64,000 bases of DNA from Paraburkholderia sp. BL23I1N1 (GTDB lineage Bacteria > Pseudomonadota > Gammaproteobacteria > Burkholderiales > Burkholderiaceae): assembly GCF_003610295.1 (NCBI RefSeq), contig NZ_RAPV01000001.1:2108001-2172000 (forward strand), written 5' to 3'. The position numbers and the translations under genes are program-made. Of this stretch, positions 9,048 to 19,153 are shown in pieces. Within the stretch, counting starts at the first letter, position 1, and the number at the start of each line of letters is the position of its first letter. Below the pieces are notes generated by a model. That model made no database searches. It was not told the origin of the DNA and saw nothing but the letters and a program-made list of their open reading frames with translations.

Positions 9048-12000
9048 ATGGCCCACTTCTCGTGTTTCCCCGGTGCTTCGGCCCTCTCCGATTTCCGCCA
9101 AACCCGCCTGCTCGACACGCTTACGCGCATCGACGCCAACATCACCGGCGTGCGCGGGCAGTATCTTCACTTCGTCAACGCGCAAACTCCGCTGTCCGCG
9201 GAAGATAACGCGAAGATCGAAGCGCTGATGCACTACGGCGATCCGCTCGAAGAAACCAAAGAGCGCGGCACGGCTGAGACCTTCCTCGTGGTGCCGCGCT
9301 TCGGCACGGTGTCGCCGTGGGCCAGCAAGGCAACCGATATTGCCCACCTGTGCGGCTTGACGCAGGTGCGCCGCATCGAACGCGGTGTCGAATACACGGT
9401 CACGCTGAAAAGCGGCCTGCTGGGCGGCAAGAAGGCGCTCTCGGACGAAGCCCGCGCGGCCGTCGCAGCAGCCCTGCACGACCGCATGACCGAGAGCGTG
9501 TCGGCCTCGCGTGACCACGCCTTGCATCTGTTCGACGAACTGCCGGCCAAGCTGCTGCAAACCGTCGACGTATTGAGCCACGGCCGCGGCGCGCTGGAAT
9601 TGGCGAACACGGAACTGGGCCTCGCGCTCGCCGACGACGAAATCGACTACCTTGTCGACGCTTTTACGAAGCTCGGCCGCAACCCGACCGACGTCGAACT
9701 GATGATGTTCGCGCAGGCCAACAGCGAACACTGCCGTCACAAGATCTTCAACGCGGAATGGACGATCGACGGCGAGAAGCAGGACATTTCGCTGTTCAAC
9801 ATGATCCGTAACACGGAAAAACTGAACCCGCAGGGCACGATCGTGGCCTATTCGGACAACTCGGCGATCATGGCAGGCGGCGTGGCGGAGCGCTGGTTCC
9901 CGCGCACTCCGGCTGAACTCAGCACGGGCGAATTGCCCGAGCACTACCGCCGCAACGTCGAACTGACGCACACCTTGATGAAGGTGGAAACGCACAACCA
10001 CCCAACGGCGATCTCGCCGTTCCCGGGCGCCTCGACGGGCGCGGGCGGCGAAATCCGCGACGAAGGCGCGACGGGCCGCGGCGCGCGTCCGAAGGCGGGT
10101 CTGGCGGGCTTTACGGTGTCGAATCTGGAATTGCCGGACGGCGTCGAAGCATGGGAAAACGCCCGCGACGCGGCGCAGCCGCTGGCGCACCGCAACCCGG
10201 ACGACAAGTACGAAGCGTACGGCCGTCCTGACCGCATCGCGTCGCCGCTGCAAGTCATGATCGACGGCCCGCTCGGCGGCGCCGCGTTCAACAACGAATT
10301 TGGCCGCCCGAATCTGGGTGGCTATTTCCGCGCTTATGAGCAGAACGTCGCGGGTCTGGTGCGCGGCTATCACAAGCCGATCATGATCGCCGGCGGCATC
10401 GGCAATATCTCCGATCAGCACACGCACAAGCACGATCTGCCGGAAGGCTCGCTCCTGATCCAGATCGGCGGCCCGGGTATGCGCATCGGCATGGGCGGCG
10501 GCGCCGCCAGCTCGATGGCGACCGGCACCAACACGGCCGAACTCGACTTCGATTCGGTCCAGCGCGGCAATCCGGAAATCGAGCGACGTGCGCAGGAAGT
10601 GATCAACGCGTGCTGGCAACTCGGCGAGAAGAACCCGATTCTGAGCATTCACGACGTGGGCGCGGGTGGTTTGTCGAACGCGTTCCCGGAAGTGGTGGAC
10701 GGCGCCAGCAAGGGTGCGATCTTCGATCTGCGCAAGATTCAGCTGGAAGAGAGCGGGTTGTCGCCGCGCGAAATCTGGTCGAACGAAGCGCAGGAGCGTT
10801 ACGTCCTGGCGATTGCACCGGCCGATCTGCCGGCCTTCGAAGCCATGTGCGAGCGCGAGCGCTGCCCGTTCGCGGTAGTCGGCACGGCCACGGCCGAGCG
10901 TCAGCTGAAAGTGATCGACTCCGAATCGAACAGCGACGTCGCGCATGAGCCGGTCGACATGCCGATGGAAGTGCTGCTCGGCAAGGCGCCGCGCATGCAT
11001 CGCGATGTGAAGCGCGTCGAAGCGAAGCTCGAACCTGTGGACGTCACCCGCATCGCGTTGTCGGAAGTCGCGGTCAGCGTGCTGCGCCATCCTACCGTTG
11101 CCAGCAAGTCGTTCCTGATCACGATCGGCGACCGCTCGGTCGGCGGCACGACCGCGCGCGACCAGATGGTCGGCCCGTGGCAAGTGCCGGTGGCCGACGT
11201 CGCCATCACGACAATGGACTATGCGGGCTTCCGCGGCGAAGCAATGACCATGGCCGAGCGTACGCCACTCGCCGTGATCAACGCGCCGGCGTCGGGCCGC
11301 ATGGCGGTCGGCGAGGCCATCACCAACATCGCAGCGGCGCCGATCGCGTCGCTCGATAAGCTCAAGCTGTCGGCAAACTGGATGGCCGCATGCGGCGCGG
11401 CAGGCGAAGACGCCGCGCTGTACGACACGGTCAAGGCCATCGGCATGGAATTGTGCCCGGCGCTCGGCATCAGCATTCCGGTCGGTAAGGACTCGCTGTC
11501 CATGCGTACCAAGTGGGAAGACCGTGGCGTGGCGAAGGAAGTGGTCGCGCCGGTCTCGCTGATCATCTCGGCATTCGCGCCGGTCGAAGACGTGCGTCAG
11601 CACCTCACGCCGCAACTGCGCCGCGCGAACGGAACGGGTGGCGAGGGCGATTCCGTGCTGATCGCGATCGACCTTGGCCGCGCCAGGCATCGTCTGGGCG
11701 GCAGTATTCTCGCGCAAGTCACGCAGCAGGTCGGCGATACGGTGCCGGACGTCGACGATCCGGAAGATCTGAAGCGTTTCTTCAACGCGATCCAGTCGCT
11801 CAATAGCGACGGCAAGCTGCTCGCGTACCACGACCGCTCGGACGGCGGCCTGTGGGCGACGGTGTGCGAAATGGCGTTTGCGGGTCACGTCGGCGTGTCG
11901 CTGAACGTCGACATGCTGGTGCTCGATCCGAATCATGAATCCGATTACGGCGACGCGAAAGACTGGGCGAAGCAGACCAGCGGCCGTCGTGAAGACCGCA

Positions 12001-13142
12001 CGATCCGCGCGCTCTTCAACGAAGAACTGGGTGCCGTGATCCAGGTGCGTGCCACGGACCGCGACGCGGTGCTGGGTGCGTTGCGCGAACACGGCCTGTC
12101 GGCATGCTCGCATGTGATCGGCAAGACCAATGAACGCGATACGATTGAAATCTATCGCGACGCGAAGAAGATCTACGAGGCGCCGCGTACCGAATTGCAT
12201 CGCGCGTGGAGCGAAGTGAGCTGGCGTATTTCGCGTTTGCGCGACAACCCGGCGTGTGCCGATGCCGAATACGACGCTCTCTCCGACGCTGCCGATCCGG
12301 GCATCTCGCCGATCCTCACGTTCGATCCTTCTGAAGACGTCGCCGCGCCGTTCCTTGCCAAGGCCGCGCGTCCGCGTGTTGCGATCCTGCGTGAACAGGG
12401 CGTGAACTCGCACCTCGAAACGGCCTATGCATTCGACCGCGCCGGCTTCGACGCGCACGACGTGCACATGAGCGACCTGCTGGCCGGCCGCGCCAACCTG
12501 GCGGATTTCGCCGGTGCGGTGGCGTGCGGCGGGTTCTCATACGGCGATACGCTGGGCGCCGGTGAAGGCTGGGCGAAGGCGATCCGTTTCAACTCGCAAC
12601 TGGCCGACATGTTCGCCGAGTTCTTCGGCCGCGACGATACGTTTGCGCTCGGCATCTGCAACGGCTGTCAGATGATGAGCAGCCTTGCCTCGGTGATTCC
12701 GGGCGCCGAAGCATGGCCGAAGTTCACGCGCAACAAGTCGGAGAAATTCGAAGCGCGCTTCTCGCTGGTCGAAGTGCAAGCTTCGCCGTCGATCTTCTTC
12801 GCCGGCATGGAAGGCTCGCGCATTCCGGTGGCGATCGCGCACGGCGAGGGTTACGCGGACTTCTCGCAGCAGGGCGATGCGTCGAAGGTAGCTGTGGCGA
12901 TGCGTTTCGTCGATCACCGTGGTCAGGCAACGGAGCAGTATCCGTTCAACCCGAACGGTTCGCCAAACGGCATCACGTCGGTGACGACGCCCGATGGCCG
13001 CTTCACCGTGTTGATGCCGCACACTGAGCGCGTGCATCGTGCGGTGCAGATGAGCTGGCATCCGGAAGGTTGGGGCGAGGGCAGCACGGACGCGAGCCCG
13101 TGGCTGCGCGTGTTCCAGAACGCACGCCGCTGGCTGGGTTGA
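9048..13142 (+). CDS. purL: Phosphoribosylformylglycinamidine synthase (large form)
   Basis: A 1364-residue large-type PurL (FGAR amidotransferase), which catalyses the ATP- and glutamine-dependent fourth step of purine synthesis in the cytoplasm. In order it has an N-terminal PurS-like region, a linker, two AIRS-type synthase halves (the first with [12 protein letters not shown] and [16 protein letters not shown]) and a C-terminal class-I glutaminase domain. That domain has the nucleophile Cys near residue 1204 in [11 protein letters not shown] and a catalytic His in the HGEGYADF stretch. The size matches gammaproteobacterial and betaproteobacterial enzymes. Very long antisense frames are GC-rich shadows. 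It is a single transcription unit ended by the hairpin at 13231. Confidence 0.98.
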   Translation: MAHFSCFPGASALSDFRQTRLLDTLTRIDANITGVRGQYLHFVNAQTPLSAEDNAKIEALMHYGDPLEETKERGTAETFLVVPRFGTVSPWASKATDIAHLCGLTQVRRIERGVEYTVTLKSGLLGGKKALSDEARAAVAAALHDRMTESVSASRDHALHLFDELPAKLLQTVDVLSHGRGALELANTELGLALADDEIDYLVDAFTKLGRNPTDVELMMFAQANSEHCRHKIFNAEWTIDGEKQDISLFNMIRNTEKLNPQGTIVAYSDNSAIMAGGVAERWFPRTPAELSTGELPEHYRRNVELTHTLMKVETHNHPTAISPFPGASTGAGGEIRDEGATGRGARPKAGLAGFTVSNLELPDGVEAWENARDAAQPLAHRNPDDKYEAYGRPDRIASPLQVMIDGPLGGAAFNNEFGRPNLGGYFRAYEQNVAGLVRGYHKPIMIAGGIGNISDQHTHKHDLPEGSLLIQIGGPGMRIGMGGGAASSMATGTNTAELDFDSVQRGNPEIERRAQEVINACWQLGEKNPILSIHDVGAGGLSNAFPEVVDGASKGAIFDLRKIQLEESGLSPREIWSNEAQERYVLAIAPADLPAFEAMCERERCPFAVVGTATAERQLKVIDSESNSDVAHEPVDMPMEVLLGKAPRMHRDVKRVEAKLEPVDVTRIALSEVAVSVLRHPTVASKSFLITIGDRSVGGTTARDQMVGPWQVPVADVAITTMDYAGFRGEAMTMAERTPLAVINAPASGRMAVGEAITNIAAAPIASLDKLKLSANWMAACGAAGEDAALYDTVKAIGMELCPALGISIPVGKDSLSMRTKWEDRGVAKEVVAPVSLIISAFAPVEDVRQHLTPQLRRANGTGGEGDSVLIAIDLGRARHRLGGSILAQVTQQVGDTVPDVDDPEDLKRFFNAIQSLNSDGKLLAYHDRSDGGLWATVCEMAFAGHVGVSLNVDMLVLDPNHESDYGDAKDWAKQTSGRREDRTIRALFNEELGAVIQVRATDRDAVLGALREHGLSACSHVIGKTNERDTIEIYRDAKKIYEAPRTELHRAWSEVSWRISRLRDNPACADAEYDALSDAADPGISPILTFDPSEDVAAPFLAKAARPRVAILREQGVNSHLETAYAFDRAGFDAHDVHMSDLLAGRANLADFAGAVACGGFSYGDTLGAGEGWAKAIRFNSQLADMFAEFFGRDDTFALGICNGCQMMSSLASVIPGAEAWPKFTRNKSEKFEARFSLVEVQASPSIFFAGMEGSRIPVAIAHGEGYADFSQQGDASKVAVAMRFVDHRGQATEQYPFNPNGSPNGITSVTTPDGRFTVLMPHTERVHRAVQMSWHPEGWGEGSTDASPWLRVFQNARRWLG

Positions 13143-13230
13143 TGATGCGACAGGCGTCGTCGCTCAAAGCGGCGGCGCTCGTGCTTGAGCAGAAGCGAAG
13201 CAAAGCAGCAGAACTTGCAGAAACAAAAAA

Positions 13231-13254
13231 ACCGCCCTCGGGCGGTTTTTTTTG
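13231..13254. terminator. Terminator between purL and ppiC
   Basis: ACCGCC and GGCGGT pair around CTCG, with a run of A before and T after. It can stop transcripts from both purL and the convergent parvulin gene. Confidence 0.85.
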
Positions 13255-13279
13255 TTCTGAAGCAGCAGACCAAAAACGC

Positions 13280-14059
13280 TTACTGAATCTTCGCGTTCTT
13301 GCGCAGACCTTCTTCGAACGCCTGCAGCTTTTCCTGCTGGATCTGTTGCACGATCTGCGGGCGCACTTGTTCGAGCGGCGGCGGCGTGATGTCGCGCACG
13401 TCGTCGACACGGATGATGTGCCAGCCGAATTGCGTATGCACCGGTGTGTCGGTCATCTGGCCTTTCTGCAGATGCGTGGCCGCGTCAGCAAATTCCGGGA
13501 CGTAGGCCTTCGGGTCCGACCAGTCCAGGTCGCCGCCATTCTTGCCCGACCCCGGATCCTTCGAATATTGCTTGGCGAGGTCTTCGAAGCTTGCGCCGGC
13601 CTTGATCTTGGCGATCAGGTCCTTCGCTTGCTGTTCGTTGTCCACCAGGATGTGGTGCAGGTGATATTCCTTGCCGCCCGCATCCTTGATCAGCGCGTTG
13701 TAGCGCGCGATGACTTCGGCGTCGGTCGGCGTGTTGTTCTTCACGAAGTCTTCGATCAGTGCGCGCAGCACGACAGTTTGTTGTGCGACGGCGATTTGCG
13801 CCTTGATGTCCGGACGATTCGGCAGGCCGCGGCGCAGCGCTTCCTGCATCAGGATTTCGCGGTTCACCAGCTCTTCGCGCACGGCCATTTGTAGTTGCGG
13901 CGTGTTTTGCTGGCCTTGATGAACCAGTTGATCGATCAGCGCGTCAGCGCGCGCTTTCGGAATCGGCGTACCGTTCACGACAGCGATGTTCTGTGCAAAT
14001 GCAGGTGCGGCCGCAAAGGCAGCCAGCAATACCCAAAGGCGGGTTTTCTTCAAGGTCAT
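13280..14059 (-). CDS. Periplasmic parvulin-type peptidyl-prolyl isomerase
   Basis: A 259-residue secreted foldase. A signal peptide (MTLKKTRLWVLLAAFAAAPAFA, cleaved before QNIAVVNG) is followed by a short helical chaperone-like region. The PpiC domain at about 130-225 has LHHILVDNE, GGDLDW, and FGWHIIRVDDVRD. It should assist outer-membrane protein folding. It is the last gene of a leftward group with yciB and bolA, 11 bp downstream of bolA. It is much shorter than SurA or PpiD and resembles the PrsA/Cbf2-like parvulins common in betaproteobacteria. Confidence 0.9.
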   Translation of the reverse strand: MTLKKTRLWVLLAAFAAAPAFAQNIAVVNGTPIPKARADALIDQLVHQGQQNTPQLQMAVREELVNREILMQEALRRGLPNRPDIKAQIAVAQQTVVLRALIEDFVKNNTPTDAEVIARYNALIKDAGGKEYHLHHILVDNEQQAKDLIAKIKAGASFEDLAKQYSKDPGSGKNGGDLDWSDPKAYVPEFADAATHLQKGQMTDTPVHTQFGWHIIRVDDVRDITPPPLEQVRPQIVQQIQQEKLQAFEEGLRKNAKIQ

Positions 14060-14070
14060 CAGAAATTTTC

Positions 14071-14385
14071 CTAGCGGGGCAACAAAGCGAATTCTTCGGG
14101 CGTATACGCCGTGATTGCAAGGGCGTGAATGCCGCGCTGCATGGCATCGGCCAGCGCATCATACACCATGCGATGCCGCGCCACGCGGGCTTTCCCGGCG
14201 AATACGGCCGCCACAATCGTGACAGAGAAATGACCGCCGGCGGAGGCGCCGGCGTGGCCCGCGTGCTGCGCGCTGTCATCCGTGATCTGGATCGAGGCGA
14301 CCGGTGCGAGCGCCGCGGTCAGGCGAGCCTCGATCAGTGCGGCGCGCTCGGCGGTGGTGGCGTGCATGAACACATCGCTCGTCAT
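14071..14385 (-). CDS. bolA: BolA family protein
   Basis: A 104-residue BolA-fold protein. It has the typical alpha-beta layout, with ERAALIEARLTAALAP as helix 1, GGHFSVTIV as the strand before the loop, and RHRMVYDALADAM carrying the conserved His of the helix-turn-helix-like surface. BolA proteins bind monothiol glutaredoxins and [2Fe-2S] clusters, or DNA, and act in stress-linked morphology or iron-sulfur trafficking. The conserved HxxSGHF-type stretch appears here as SAGGHFSV, with an Ala/Gly-rich insert before it. It directly follows yciB, with one base between the genes. Confidence 0.9.
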   Translation of the reverse strand: MTSDVFMHATTAERAALIEARLTAALAPVASIQITDDSAQHAGHAGASAGGHFSVTIVAAVFAGKARVARHRMVYDALADAMQRGIHALAITAYTPEEFALLPR

Positions 14386-14386
14386 G

Positions 14387-14917
14387 TCATTCTTCCTTCA
14401 TGTACTTCGACAGCCACAAACTCTGTCCGACGATGAACACCACGAGGCACCCCGTCGCGCCGAACAGCTTGAAATTGACCCACTGGTCGGTCGTGTAGTT
14501 GTACGCGACGAACAGGTTAACCAGCCCCAGCAGCACGAAGAAAATCGCCCAGACGATATTCAGCTTGCCCCAGATCGCGTGCGGCAGCGTGATCTGCTTG
14601 CCCATCATCGCTTCGATCAGGTTCTTGTTGAAGGCCAGTTGCGAGACGATCAGCGCGACCGAAAACGCCCAGTACAGCACGGTCGGCTTCCATTTGATAA
14701 AGGTGTCGTTGTGCAGCACGAGCGTCGCGCCGCCGAACACGGTGACGACGCCGAGGCTCACCCACAGCATCGGATCGACCTTGCGGTGGCGGAATGCCAC
14801 CCACGCGATCTGCACCAGCGTGGCTACGATCGCCACTGCTGTCGCCGTGAAAATGCCCCACAACTTGAAGGCGACGAAAAACAGGATGATCGGGAACAGA
14901 TCGAACAGGAATTTCAT
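14387..14917 (-). CDS. yciB: Inner membrane septation protein YciB (IspZ)
   Basis: A 176-residue protein with five hydrophobic helices, starting [21 protein letters not shown] and containing the family-typical [14 protein letters not shown] segment (here [17 protein letters not shown]). In E. coli and Shigella, YciB acts in envelope synthesis and septation at the inner membrane. Here it heads a tight leftward unit with bolA and ppiC. The pairing of yciB and bolA is common in Burkholderia. Confidence 0.93.
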   Translation of the reverse strand: MKFLFDLFPIILFFVAFKLWGIFTATAVAIVATLVQIAWVAFRHRKVDPMLWVSLGVVTVFGGATLVLHNDTFIKWKPTVLYWAFSVALIVSQLAFNKNLIEAMMGKQITLPHAIWGKLNIVWAIFFVLLGLVNLFVAYNYTTDQWVNFKLFGATGCLVVFIVGQSLWLSKYMKEE

Positions 14918-15041
14918 TATCTGGTCGGGAATTCGGAGAGTGAGTCGGAGAGTAGGTCAGAGAAACAGGGACACGGCGCCGGGCGCCTGATGACAGGCGC
15001 CGGCCGCGCATCATTCAATGGGTGCCGAACTCCGCGCTGCG

Positions 15042-15464
15042 TTACTTGGGCTCGAATTGTAACGCAGCCGAATTGATGCAGTAACGCAGACCGGTCGGAG
15101 CCGGTCCGTCTTCGAACACGTGGCCCAGATGCGCGCCGCAGTTCTTGCACTGCACCTCGATGCGCAGCATGCCGTGCGTGCGGTCGGTTTTCTCGGCGAT
15201 CACTTCGCCGTTGATCGGCTTGAAGTAGCTCGGCCAGCCGCAACCGGCGTCGAACTTGGTGTCCGATTCGAACAGCGGCGTACCGCAGCAGACGCAGTCA
15301 TAGATACCGCGGTCCCAGTGGTCGTGGTAGCGGCCGGTGAAGGGGCGCTCGGTGGCCGCATGGCGCGTCACCTGGTATTCCATCTCGGAGAGCTGCTCGC
15401 GCCACTCGGCGTCGTCCTTCTGCACGGTGGGGGCGCCGGTGTTGGAGTCGTCGGGTTTGTTCAT
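15042..15464 (-). CDS. msrB: Peptide-methionine (R)-S-oxide reductase MsrB
   Basis: A 140-residue methionine sulfoxide reductase B. Four zinc-binding cysteines occur as two pairs (CVCC and CKNC). The substrate region [11 protein letters not shown] and the catalytic Cys in [11 protein letters not shown] are present. It reduces the R-diastereomer of methionine sulfoxide in proteins. No signal peptide is seen, so it is cytoplasmic. It lies 124 bp upstream of yciB and may share its transcript. The neighbouring SelO is also linked to redox stress. Confidence 0.95.
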   Translation of the reverse strand: MNKPDDSNTGAPTVQKDDAEWREQLSEMEYQVTRHAATERPFTGRYHDHWDRGIYDCVCCGTPLFESDTKFDAGCGWPSYFKPINGEVIAEKTDRTHGMLRIEVQCKNCGAHLGHVFEDGPAPTGLRYCINSAALQFEPK

Positions 15465-15501
15465 GGTCGGGGTTCCTGTCTCGGGGTTATTGTGTGGGGC
15501 T

Positions 15502-15538
15502 CGTCACGTCATGCCACGTCACGTTACGTTACGTCACG
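15502..15538. repeat. CACGT-rich short repeats upstream of msrB
   Basis: Overlapping copies of GTCACGT, CCACGTC and TACGT fill 37 bp between the msrB start and the selO stop. Read leftward, the unit is GTGACG and TAACG repeated. It touches the selO stop codon and lies in the msrB promoter area. It is simple-sequence-like, and a regulatory role is only possible. Confidence 0.7.
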
Positions 15539-17090
15539 AAGAACAGCTCACTTCCAGCGAGCTGGCCCAATCCGGCGGCAGCCCCGCATACGCTTCATTT
15601 TCCGGCTGCTCGTCGAAGGGACGGCGCAGCACGGCGGCCAAACGTTCCACTTCGGAGAAATCCTTCCCTTTCGCCCGGCGGATCGCCGTTTCCGCCAGAT
15701 GATTACGAAGTACGAATTTGGGGTTCACCTGGTTCATTGCAATGGCGCGCGCGGCATCGTCGCGTGATTCTTCGGACAGGCGCGCGCGGTAGTCGTTCAC
15801 CCATGCATCGAACGCGGCGCGATCGAGGAACAGATCGCGCACCGGCGCATCGCCGCTCGCGTCGTGCCTGGAAATACGCGCCAGATTGCGGAACGTCAGC
15901 GTGAAATCCGCACGGTTGGCATGCATCACTTCGAACAAACGGTTGATCAAGAGGTCATCGCAGTCGCGCTCGCTTTCGAGGCCGAGCTTGGCGCGCATGC
16001 GCTTTTCCAACGCCGGCGCGAAACGCTCCTTGAAGCCGCCGAGCACGCGTTGCGCGTCTTCGATCGCCTTGTCGCCGCGCACGCTTTCCTCGTGCTGCAT
16101 GCCCAGTAGTGGCAGCAGGCCCTGCGCGAGGCAAAAGAGGTTCCAGTACGCGATCTGCGGCTGCATCTTGTACGCGTAACGGCCTTGCGAATCGGAGTGG
16201 TTGCAGATGTAGCCGGCGTCGAAGCCGTCCATGAAACCGAACGGGCCGTAATCGATCGTGAGGCCGAGGATCGACATGTTGTCGGTATTCATCACGCCGT
16301 GGCAGAAGCCGACGGCTTGCCATTCGACCATCAGATCGGCCGTCGACATCACCGCTTCATTCAGCAGCGCGAGATACGGATCGTCGGCTTCGCGGCAATG
16401 CGGATAGAAGCGTTCGATCACGTGATCGGCGAGCGCGCGCAGTGCATCGACGCGATCGTTCGAATAGAAATGCTCGAAGTGCCCGAAGCGCACGAAACTC
16501 GGCGCCACGCGCGTGACAACCGCAGCGGTTTCGACTTCCTCGCGGCGCACCGGCTGGTCGGAGCCGATCACGCAGAGCGCGCGCGTGGTCGGAATGCCGA
16601 GGTGATGCATCGCTTCCGAACACAGATATTCGCGGATCGACGAACGCAGCACCGCGCGGCCGTCGCCCATGCGCGAATAGGGTGTGCGGCCCGCGCCTTT
16701 GAGCTGCAACTCGAAGCGTTGGCCGTTGTGTTCGACTTCGCCGAGACCGAGCGCGCGGCCGTCGCCGAGCTGGCCGGCCCACACGCCGAACTGATGGCCT
16801 GAATACACCGACGCATACGGCAGCACGTCGGCGCGCCATTCACGCGTGGCGTTGCCGGAGAACAGTTCGGCGAAGCCTGGATCATTCTGGAGCCCGGGCT
16901 CTAAACCGAGCAGCGCGGCGGTTTCTTCGGAGAACCCGACCACGTACGGCGCACTCAGCGGCGCCGCGGGCAGGCGCGTCAGAAAGGTGCTGCCAAGGCG
17001 CGCAAACGCGCTTTCGGGCGAGGTGGTAAGTGCGTCGGAAAGAGCCGACAAAGGCCCGGATAACCCTGCAATGCTTGGGGAAAACGACAT
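15534..17090 (-). CDS. selO: Protein adenylyltransferase SelO (YdiU family)
   Basis: A 518-residue SelO pseudokinase that transfers AMP to Ser, Thr or Tyr of target proteins during oxidative stress. The start at 17088-17090 ([12 protein letters not shown]) is chosen because upstream residues in this frame are unlike the family. Visible motifs are [20 protein letters not shown] (nucleotide loop), [35 protein letters not shown] (catalytic-loop equivalent) and DYGPFGFMD (metal-binding Asp). The C-terminus LEVSCSS is the conserved redox tail, with Cys in the place that is selenocysteine in some eukaryotic SelO proteins. Confidence 0.95.
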   Translation of the reverse strand: MSFSPSIAGLSGPLSALSDALTTSPESAFARLGSTFLTRLPAAPLSAPYVVGFSEETAALLGLEPGLQNDPGFAELFSGNATREWRADVLPYASVYSGHQFGVWAGQLGDGRALGLGEVEHNGQRFELQLKGAGRTPYSRMGDGRAVLRSSIREYLCSEAMHHLGIPTTRALCVIGSDQPVRREEVETAAVVTRVAPSFVRFGHFEHFYSNDRVDALRALADHVIERFYPHCREADDPYLALLNEAVMSTADLMVEWQAVGFCHGVMNTDNMSILGLTIDYGPFGFMDGFDAGYICNHSDSQGRYAYKMQPQIAYWNLFCLAQGLLPLLGMQHEESVRGDKAIEDAQRVLGGFKERFAPALEKRMRAKLGLESERDCDDLLINRLFEVMHANRADFTLTFRNLARISRHDASGDAPVRDLFLDRAAFDAWVNDYRARLSEESRDDAARAIAMNQVNPKFVLRNHLAETAIRRAKGKDFSEVERLAAVLRRPFDEQPENEAYAGLPPDWASSLEVSCSS

Positions 17091-17326
17091 ATTGAGCGCC
17101 TCTGGATTAACCGATATTGTAAGTCCGCGCCCGCGGAACTGCTGGCTGGCCGTCAGCCCGGCGCCACCTGCGTCCCGGGCGTCTCTCCTGCCGAAGCGCG
17201 CCTGCGCCGTTCCAGTGCACGCCGCGAGAAACCCACCGGCGCATTTCGCGCGACTCGAACGGAGCGCGCCGAGCGGTCCCGAATTGCAACCCCAATGACG
17301 CAAACAAGGCGAGGAGACCTCTCTTT

Positions 17327-19012
17327 ATGACGACGCCGCTGCTTGGCCAGATGATGGACGTGCCGCTCACCGTGTCCTCGTTGCTCGCGCATGCCGCGCG
17401 GCATTTCGGCGACACCGAGATCGTGTCGCGACGCATCGAAGGCGACGTGCATCGCTATACCTACCGCGACTGCGAAAAGCGCGCGAAGCAGCTGGCGCAA
17501 GCACTGATCGCGCTCGGCGTCGAACCGGGCGAGCGGGTGGCCACGCTGGCCTGGAACGGCTACCGGCATCTGGAAGCGTATTACGGCACGGTGGGTTTCG
17601 GCGCCGTGTGCCACACCATCAATCCGCGCCTCTTTCCCGACCAGATCGCCTACATCATCAATCACGCCGACGACGCCTACGTGCTGTTCGACACCACGTT
17701 CGCGCCGCTCGTCGACGCGCTCGCGCCGCAGTGCCCCAAAGTGCGCGGCTGGATCGCACTGGCCGACGAAGCGCACCTGCCGCAGATGCAAACGCCGGTG
17801 CTGAGCTACGAAACCTTGGTCGAAGCACAGGGCGGCCAATACGAATGGCCGGCCATCGACGAGCGTCAGGCGTCTTACCTCTGCTATACGTCGGGCACCA
17901 CCGGCAACCCGAAAGGCGCGCTGTATTCGCACCGCTCCACGGTGCTGCACGCGTTCGGCGCGTCACTGCCCGATGCGATGAGCCTGTCCGCGCGCGACTC
18001 CGTGCTGCCGGTCGTGCCGATGTTCCATGTGAACGCCTGGGGCATTCCGCACGCCGCGCCGCTGACCGGCGCGAAGCTGGTCTTTCCCGGCAAGGATCTC
18101 GACGGCAAATCGCTCTATGAATTGATGGAAAGCGAACGCGTTACGTATTCGGCCGGCGTGCCGACCGTGTGGCTCGGCTTGCTCAACTATCTTCGCGAGG
18201 CCAGGGTGCGCTTTTCGTCGCTCAATCGCACGGTGATCGGCGGCTCGGCCTGTCCGCCAGCCATGCTGCGAGCCTTCGAGGACGAGTACGGCGTGCAGGT
18301 GATCCATGCATGGGGCATGACGGAAATGTCGCCGCTCGGCACCTTGTCGAAACTGACGTGGGAGCAGAGTCAGCGTCCGCTTGAGGACCAACGCAAGCTG
18401 CTCGAGAAACAGGGCCATGTGCTGTATGGCGTCGATATGAAGATCGTCGGCGAAGATGGACGCGATCTGCCGTGGGACGGTGTGGCGTTCGGCGATCTGC
18501 ACGTGCGGGGCCCCTGGGTGATCGACCGCTATTTCCGCAAGGACGATTCGCCACTGGTGGACGGCTGGTTCCCGACCGGCGACGTCGCCACGATCGACCG
18601 CGACAGCTTCCTGCACATCACGGATCGCTCGAAAGACGTGATCAAGTCGGGCGGCGAGTGGATCAGTTCGATCGACATCGAGAACGTCGCGATCGCGCAT
18701 CCGGCGGTGGCCGAAGCGGCGTGCATCGCCTGCGCGCATCCGAAGTGGACCGAGCGGCCGCTGCTGGTGGTCGTCAAGCGGGCGGGTTTCGACGTGACGC
18801 GCGAAGAACTGCTCGCGTTTTACGACGGCAAGGTCGCCAAATGGTGGATTCCCGACGACGTCGCCTTTGTCAACGAACTCCCGCACACGGCCACCGGCAA
18901 GCTGCAAAAACTCAAGCTGCGCGACATTTTTCGCGATCACGTGCTGCCGTCCGCGCTCGAAAACGAAAAGGATTGCCCCCTTACGCCGCTTGCCAGGGGA
19001 AACCCCGCCTAA
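17327..19012 (+). CDS. Medium/long-chain acyl-CoA synthetase
   Basis: A 561-residue ANL-superfamily adenylate-forming enzyme. P-loop motif A3 is [20 protein letters not shown]; then [14 protein letters not shown] (A5), [12 protein letters not shown] (A7), the hinge [16 protein letters not shown] (A8) and the catalytic Lys near the end in [14 protein letters not shown] (A10). It activates fatty acids to acyl-CoA. Sequence style and length match the FadD3/AlkK-like medium-chain group. It feeds the beta-oxidation pair just downstream. It is divergent from selO across a 236-bp gap. Confidence 0.92.
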   Translation: MTTPLLGQMMDVPLTVSSLLAHAARHFGDTEIVSRRIEGDVHRYTYRDCEKRAKQLAQALIALGVEPGERVATLAWNGYRHLEAYYGTVGFGAVCHTINPRLFPDQIAYIINHADDAYVLFDTTFAPLVDALAPQCPKVRGWIALADEAHLPQMQTPVLSYETLVEAQGGQYEWPAIDERQASYLCYTSGTTGNPKGALYSHRSTVLHAFGASLPDAMSLSARDSVLPVVPMFHVNAWGIPHAAPLTGAKLVFPGKDLDGKSLYELMESERVTYSAGVPTVWLGLLNYLREARVRFSSLNRTVIGGSACPPAMLRAFEDEYGVQVIHAWGMTEMSPLGTLSKLTWEQSQRPLEDQRKLLEKQGHVLYGVDMKIVGEDGRDLPWDGVAFGDLHVRGPWVIDRYFRKDDSPLVDGWFPTGDVATIDRDSFLHITDRSKDVIKSGGEWISSIDIENVAIAHPAVAEAACIACAHPKWTERPLLVVVKRAGFDVTREELLAFYDGKVAKWWIPDDVAFVNELPHTATGKLQKLKLRDIFRDHVLPSALENEKDCPLTPLARGNPA

Positions 19013-19019
19013 CGATAAA

Positions 19020-19048
19020 TTGAACGAGCGTGCTTTTTTGTGTATTCT
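19020..19048 (+). promoter_or_regulatory. Predicted sigma-70 promoter for the beta-oxidation gene
   Basis: TTGAAC at 19020-19025 and TATTCT at 19043-19048 are separated by exactly 17 bp in the 141-bp gap after the acyl-CoA synthetase gene. This suggests the following gene has its own promoter. Confidence 0.5.
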
Positions 19049-19153
19049 GCCTGCTGACCCCGGGAAATCGGAGCTAAAGTCGGACAATGAGCCGACTCGA
19101 TCAACCGGACGGGCGGCGCGTCATGCGCCGCCTCATCGCACGGAGGCAGGCAG

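Noticed and set aside
8979..12467. 1162-codon leftward frame opposite purL
   Set aside because: It mirrors purL codon usage, is Arg/His-rich and has no domain. It is an antisense shadow of a certain gene.
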